Shown piece by piece: positions 14,021 to 16,117 of a DNA stretch of 16,117 nt. The translations under genes were made by a program, and so were the position numbers. Below the pieces are notes generated by a model. It did no database searches, had not been told where the DNA came from, and was given only the letters and a program-made list of their open reading frames with translations. Positions within the stretch are counted from its first letter, which is position 1, and each line of letters starts with the position of its first letter. Origin of the DNA: Micavibrio_C sp964577255 (lineage in GTDB: Bacteria; Pseudomonadota; Alphaproteobacteria; Micavibrionales; Micavibrionaceae); assembly GCA_964577255.1 (NCBI GenBank), contig CAZNYM010000042.1, positions 1 through 16,117 of the forward strand, given 5' to 3'.

Positions 14021-15232
14021 TTACCTGTCGATCTCTCCAAAAACCACATCCATGGCGCCGATGATGGCCACGGCATCGGCCAGCAGGTGCCCCTTGCTGA
14101 GGAAATCAAGCGCCTGCAAGTGCGCAAAACCCGGCGCGCGCACACGGCAGCGGTAAGGCTTGTTGGTGCCATCCGATACCAGATAGACGCCAAACTCGCC
14201 CTTGGGCGCTTCCACGGCGGCGTAGGACTCGCCCGCCGGCACGTGATAACCCTCGGTGAACAGCTTGAAGTGATGGATCAAAGCCTCCATCGTCCGTTTC
14301 ATTTCGGCCCGCGAGGGCGGCGCGACTTTATAATCGTCCACCATCACCGGACCTTCCGGTAGCTGCTCCAGGCATTGCTTCATAATTCTGAGGCTTTGCC
14401 GCATTTCCTCCATCCGGATCAGGTAACGGGCATAGCAATCGCCCGTGGTCCCGACCGGAATGTCGAAGTCCATTCTATCATAGACTTCATAGGGTTGCGA
14501 CTTTCGCAGGTCCCAGGCCACGCCGGAGGCCCGCAGCATCGGCCCGGTGAAGCCCCAATCCAGGGCTTCCTGCTTGCTGGCGACGCCGATATCCACGGTT
14601 CTTTGCTTGAAAATGCGATTTTCCGTCAACAGGTTATCCAGGTCGTTAATAACCGGTACGATCGATTTGTCGACCCACGCCGCCATGTCTTCGGCCAAGC
14701 CGGCGGGCATGTCGTAACGCACGCCGCCCGGGCGGAAATAATTGGCGTGCAACCGGGCGCCGCAGACACGGTCATAGAACTCCATCCCCTTCTCGCGTTC
14801 CTCGAACCCCCACAAAGCAGGAGTTATGGCGCCGACATCGAGGGCGAAGGTGGTGATGTTCAGAAGATGGTTGAGAATGCGGGTCAGCTCCGAGAACAGC
14901 ACGCGGATATATTGCGCGCGCAAAGGCACGGTGATGCCCAGCAGCTTTTCCGTAGCCAGGGCGAAAGCATGCTCCTGGTTCATCGGGCTGACGTAATCGA
15001 GCCGGTCGAAATATGGCACGGCCTGGGTGTAGGTCTTGTGCTCGATCAGTTTTTCCGTGCCCCGGTGCAAAAGGCCGATATGCGGATCGGAACGCTCGAT
15101 CACTTCGCCCGTCATCTCCAGCACCAGGCGCAGCACGCCGTGGGCCGCCGGGTGCTGCGGCCCGAAATTCAGCGTATAGGGCTTGATGTGGGTTTCCACG
15201 GCATCGTCGGTTTTCGGGGCGGCGTTTTGCAT
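14021..15232 (-). CDS. nuoD: NADH:quinone oxidoreductase subunit D (NuoD)
   Basis: NuoD (49-kDa-type subunit) forms the quinone pocket with NuoB. From ATG 15232 it has 403 residues. NFGPQHPAAHGVLRLVLEMTGE near 22-43 contains the HPAAHG quinone-site loop. PHIGLLHRGTEKLIEHKTYTQAVPYFDRLDYVS follows near 50-82, and the C-terminus IGAMDVVFGEIDR is the standard family ending. The frame stays open to an ATG at 15274 (417 residues). I chose 15232 because it sits one base after the nuoC stop (TGACATG) and has an AAAGGGG ribosome-binding site; the longer start would overlap nuoC by 41 bases and add residues not seen in the family. NuoC and NuoD are separate, as in alphaproteobacteria, not fused as in E. 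coli. Confidence 0.98.
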   Translation of the reverse strand: MQNAAPKTDDAVETHIKPYTLNFGPQHPAAHGVLRLVLEMTGEVIERSDPHIGLLHRGTEKLIEHKTYTQAVPYFDRLDYVSPMNQEHAFALATEKLLGITVPLRAQYIRVLFSELTRILNHLLNITTFALDVGAITPALWGFEEREKGMEFYDRVCGARLHANYFRPGGVRYDMPAGLAEDMAAWVDKSIVPVINDLDNLLTENRIFKQRTVDIGVASKQEALDWGFTGPMLRASGVAWDLRKSQPYEVYDRMDFDIPVGTTGDCYARYLIRMEEMRQSLRIMKQCLEQLPEGPVMVDDYKVAPPSRAEMKRTMEALIHHFKLFTEGYHVPAGESYAAVEAPKGEFGVYLVSDGTNKPYRCRVRAPGFAHLQALDFLSKGHLLADAVAIIGAMDVVFGEIDR

Positions 15233-15233
15233 G

Positions 15234-15917
15234 TCAGGCCCCTTTCCGGTCTTTGTAAAACTGCGCGCGGGCATCGATCCAGCCCATCTTGGGCTTTACG
15301 CCCTTCTCGTCGCCCGGCAGCTGTATGTCGGTCATGCCTTCCCAGGGCGAGAGGAAATCGAAATTGCGGAAATCCTGCGTCAGCGTGACGGGTTCGTAGA
15401 CCACGCGCTTGAGCTCGTCGTCCCAGCGCACTTCCACCTCGCCCGTGAGCGGGAAATCCTTGCGCAGCGGATGTCCCTGGAACCCATAATCGGTCAGGAT
15501 GCGGCGCAGGTCGGGGTGGCCCTCGAAGAAAATGCCGAACATGTCCCACACTTCGCGCTCCAGCCACCCGGCGGTGCTGAACACCGGTACGGCGGTGGGA
15601 ATGGCCCGGCCTTCCGCCAGCGCGGTCTTGACCCGCAGGCGGGCGTTTTTGCTGAGCGAGAGAAGATTGTAAACGACTTCAAAACGCTCCGGCCGGGCGG
15701 GGTAGTCGACCGCAGTCAGGTCGATCAGCTGTTTGAAGTCGCAGGACGGATCGTCGCGCAAGGTCAGCAGAACCGGTTGAATGCCGTCCGGCTTCACATG
15801 CAAGACGATAGTATGGTCGGCAGCGATTTCGAACGACAGGGCACGGCCGCCCAGTTTGGCGACCAGGGCTTCACCGTGCGCGGTCAGCGCCGTTTTGGCT
15901 TCGTCGGAAAGCTTCAT
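15234..15917 (-). CDS. nuoC: NADH:quinone oxidoreductase subunit C (NuoC)
   Basis: NuoC (30-kDa-type subunit) is a hydrophilic connecting subunit of the complex I peripheral arm and carries no cofactor. The 227-residue protein has DLTAVDYPARPERFEVVYNLLS near 66-87. The highly conserved family signature follows: WLEREVWDMFGIFFEGHPDLRR near 118-139, then ILTDYGFQGHPLRKDFPLTGEVEVRWD through 166. Its ATG overlaps the nuoB stop as ATGA, and its TGA is one base before the nuoD ATG, so B-C-D are tightly coupled. Length and motifs are normal. Confidence 0.98.
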   Translation of the reverse strand: MKLSDEAKTALTAHGEALVAKLGGRALSFEIAADHTIVLHVKPDGIQPVLLTLRDDPSCDFKQLIDLTAVDYPARPERFEVVYNLLSLSKNARLRVKTALAEGRAIPTAVPVFSTAGWLEREVWDMFGIFFEGHPDLRRILTDYGFQGHPLRKDFPLTGEVEVRWDDELKRVVYEPVTLTQDFRNFDFLSPWEGMTDIQLPGDEKGVKPKMGWIDARAQFYKDRKGA

Positions 15918-16117
15918 CGCGCGATCCTCGTGTCTTCTCGCTGGATTTTCTTCTGCAGCTGCAAAAGGCCGTAGACCAGGGCCTCCGCGGTGGGCGGGCA
16001 GCCGGGCACATAGATATCGACCGGCACCACGCGGTCGCAGCCGCGCACGACCGAATAGGAATAGTGATAGTAGCCGCCGCCGTTAGCGCAGCGTCCCATT
16101 GAGATGACGTAGCGCGG
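15914..16117 (-). CDS. nuoB: NADH:quinone oxidoreductase subunit B (NuoB), C-terminal part
   Basis: The last 67 codons of nuoB are in the window; the gene continues past the right edge. NuoB carries the terminal 4Fe-4S cluster N2 next to the quinone site. The visible segment begins PRYVISMGRCANGGGYYHYS and continues with VVRGCDRVVPVDIYVPGCPPTAEAL. It therefore includes the third and fourth N2 ligands (the Cys after MGR and the Cys of PGCPP); the adjacent Cys pair would be upstream, outside the window. The residue before the third ligand is Arg, where Ser (MGSC) is usual. The stop overlaps nuoC as ATGA. Confidence 0.97.
   Translation of the reverse strand, partial: PRYVISMGRCANGGGYYHYSYSVVRGCDRVVPVDIYVPGCPPTAEALVYGLLQLQKKIQREDTRIAR

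Noticed and set aside
14375..15388. 337-codon plus-strand frame opposite nuoD and nuoC
   Set aside because: It crosses the boundary of two real, conserved genes and shows only shadow composition.
1..16117. Defence system, prophage, transposon, CRISPR array or tRNA gene
   Set aside because: I looked for repeats, integrase or transposase motifs, toxin-antitoxin pairs and cloverleaf patterns and saw none; nearly all sequence is accounted for by housekeeping genes.

Overview
The window is a GC-rich, densely packed piece of chromosome from an alphaproteobacterium. The diagnostic signs are the ntrY-ntrX-(dat)-hfq-hflX gene order, an alphaproteobacterial-type Hfq and NtrX, and NuoB/C/D/E/F proteins of the alphaproteobacterial/mitochondrial complex I type. 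I cannot name a genus. No rRNA, tRNA, IS element, CRISPR array or phage gene is visible. No stretch longer than about 165 bases lacks a coding region.

Layout. (1) Positions 1-7902, minus strand: transcription runs right to left through ntrY, ntrX, a D-amino-acid aminotransferase (dat), a HAD phosphatase, hfq, hflX, an inositol-monophosphatase-family enzyme and the first codons of a beta-hydroxyacid dehydrogenase. Most junctions overlap or nearly touch. The only clear intergenic gap is the 102 bases upstream of hfq, which hold a plausible promoter and an A-rich leader. (2) Positions 7903-8064: a divergent control region with two inverted repeats sharing TGTTT/AAACA half-sites. (3) Positions 8065-9891, plus strand: pgpA, a stand-alone cinA C-terminal domain (pncC-type) and a glycosyltransferase-like gene, all overlapping. 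(4) Positions 9873-16117, minus strand: a complex I cluster nuoB(partial)-nuoC-nuoD-NUDIX-nuoE-[promoter]-sodium:solute symporter-nuoF. It stops after nuoF, where the convergent glycosyltransferase gene overlaps it.

How the genes fit together. NtrY/NtrX is a membrane sensor and response regulator pair linked in alphaproteobacteria to nitrogen, redox and envelope responses. It is followed by a D-amino-acid enzyme, the RNA chaperone Hfq and the ribosome-associated GTPase HflX. PgpA makes phosphatidylglycerol, and PncC recycles NMN. The nuo genes encode the quinone-binding (B, C, D) and NADH-oxidising (E, F) parts of NADH:quinone oxidoreductase.

The most unusual points are two foreign-function genes placed inside the nuo cluster: a NUDIX hydrolase translationally coupled to nuoE, and an Na+/solute symporter with its own near-consensus promoter between nuoE and nuoF. 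Also notable are the absence of nuoG onward after nuoF, an (ARN)6 tract against the hfq start codon that could be an autoregulatory Hfq site, and the paired inverted repeats between ntrY and pgpA. I saw no clearly novel multi-gene system such as a defence or toxin island.
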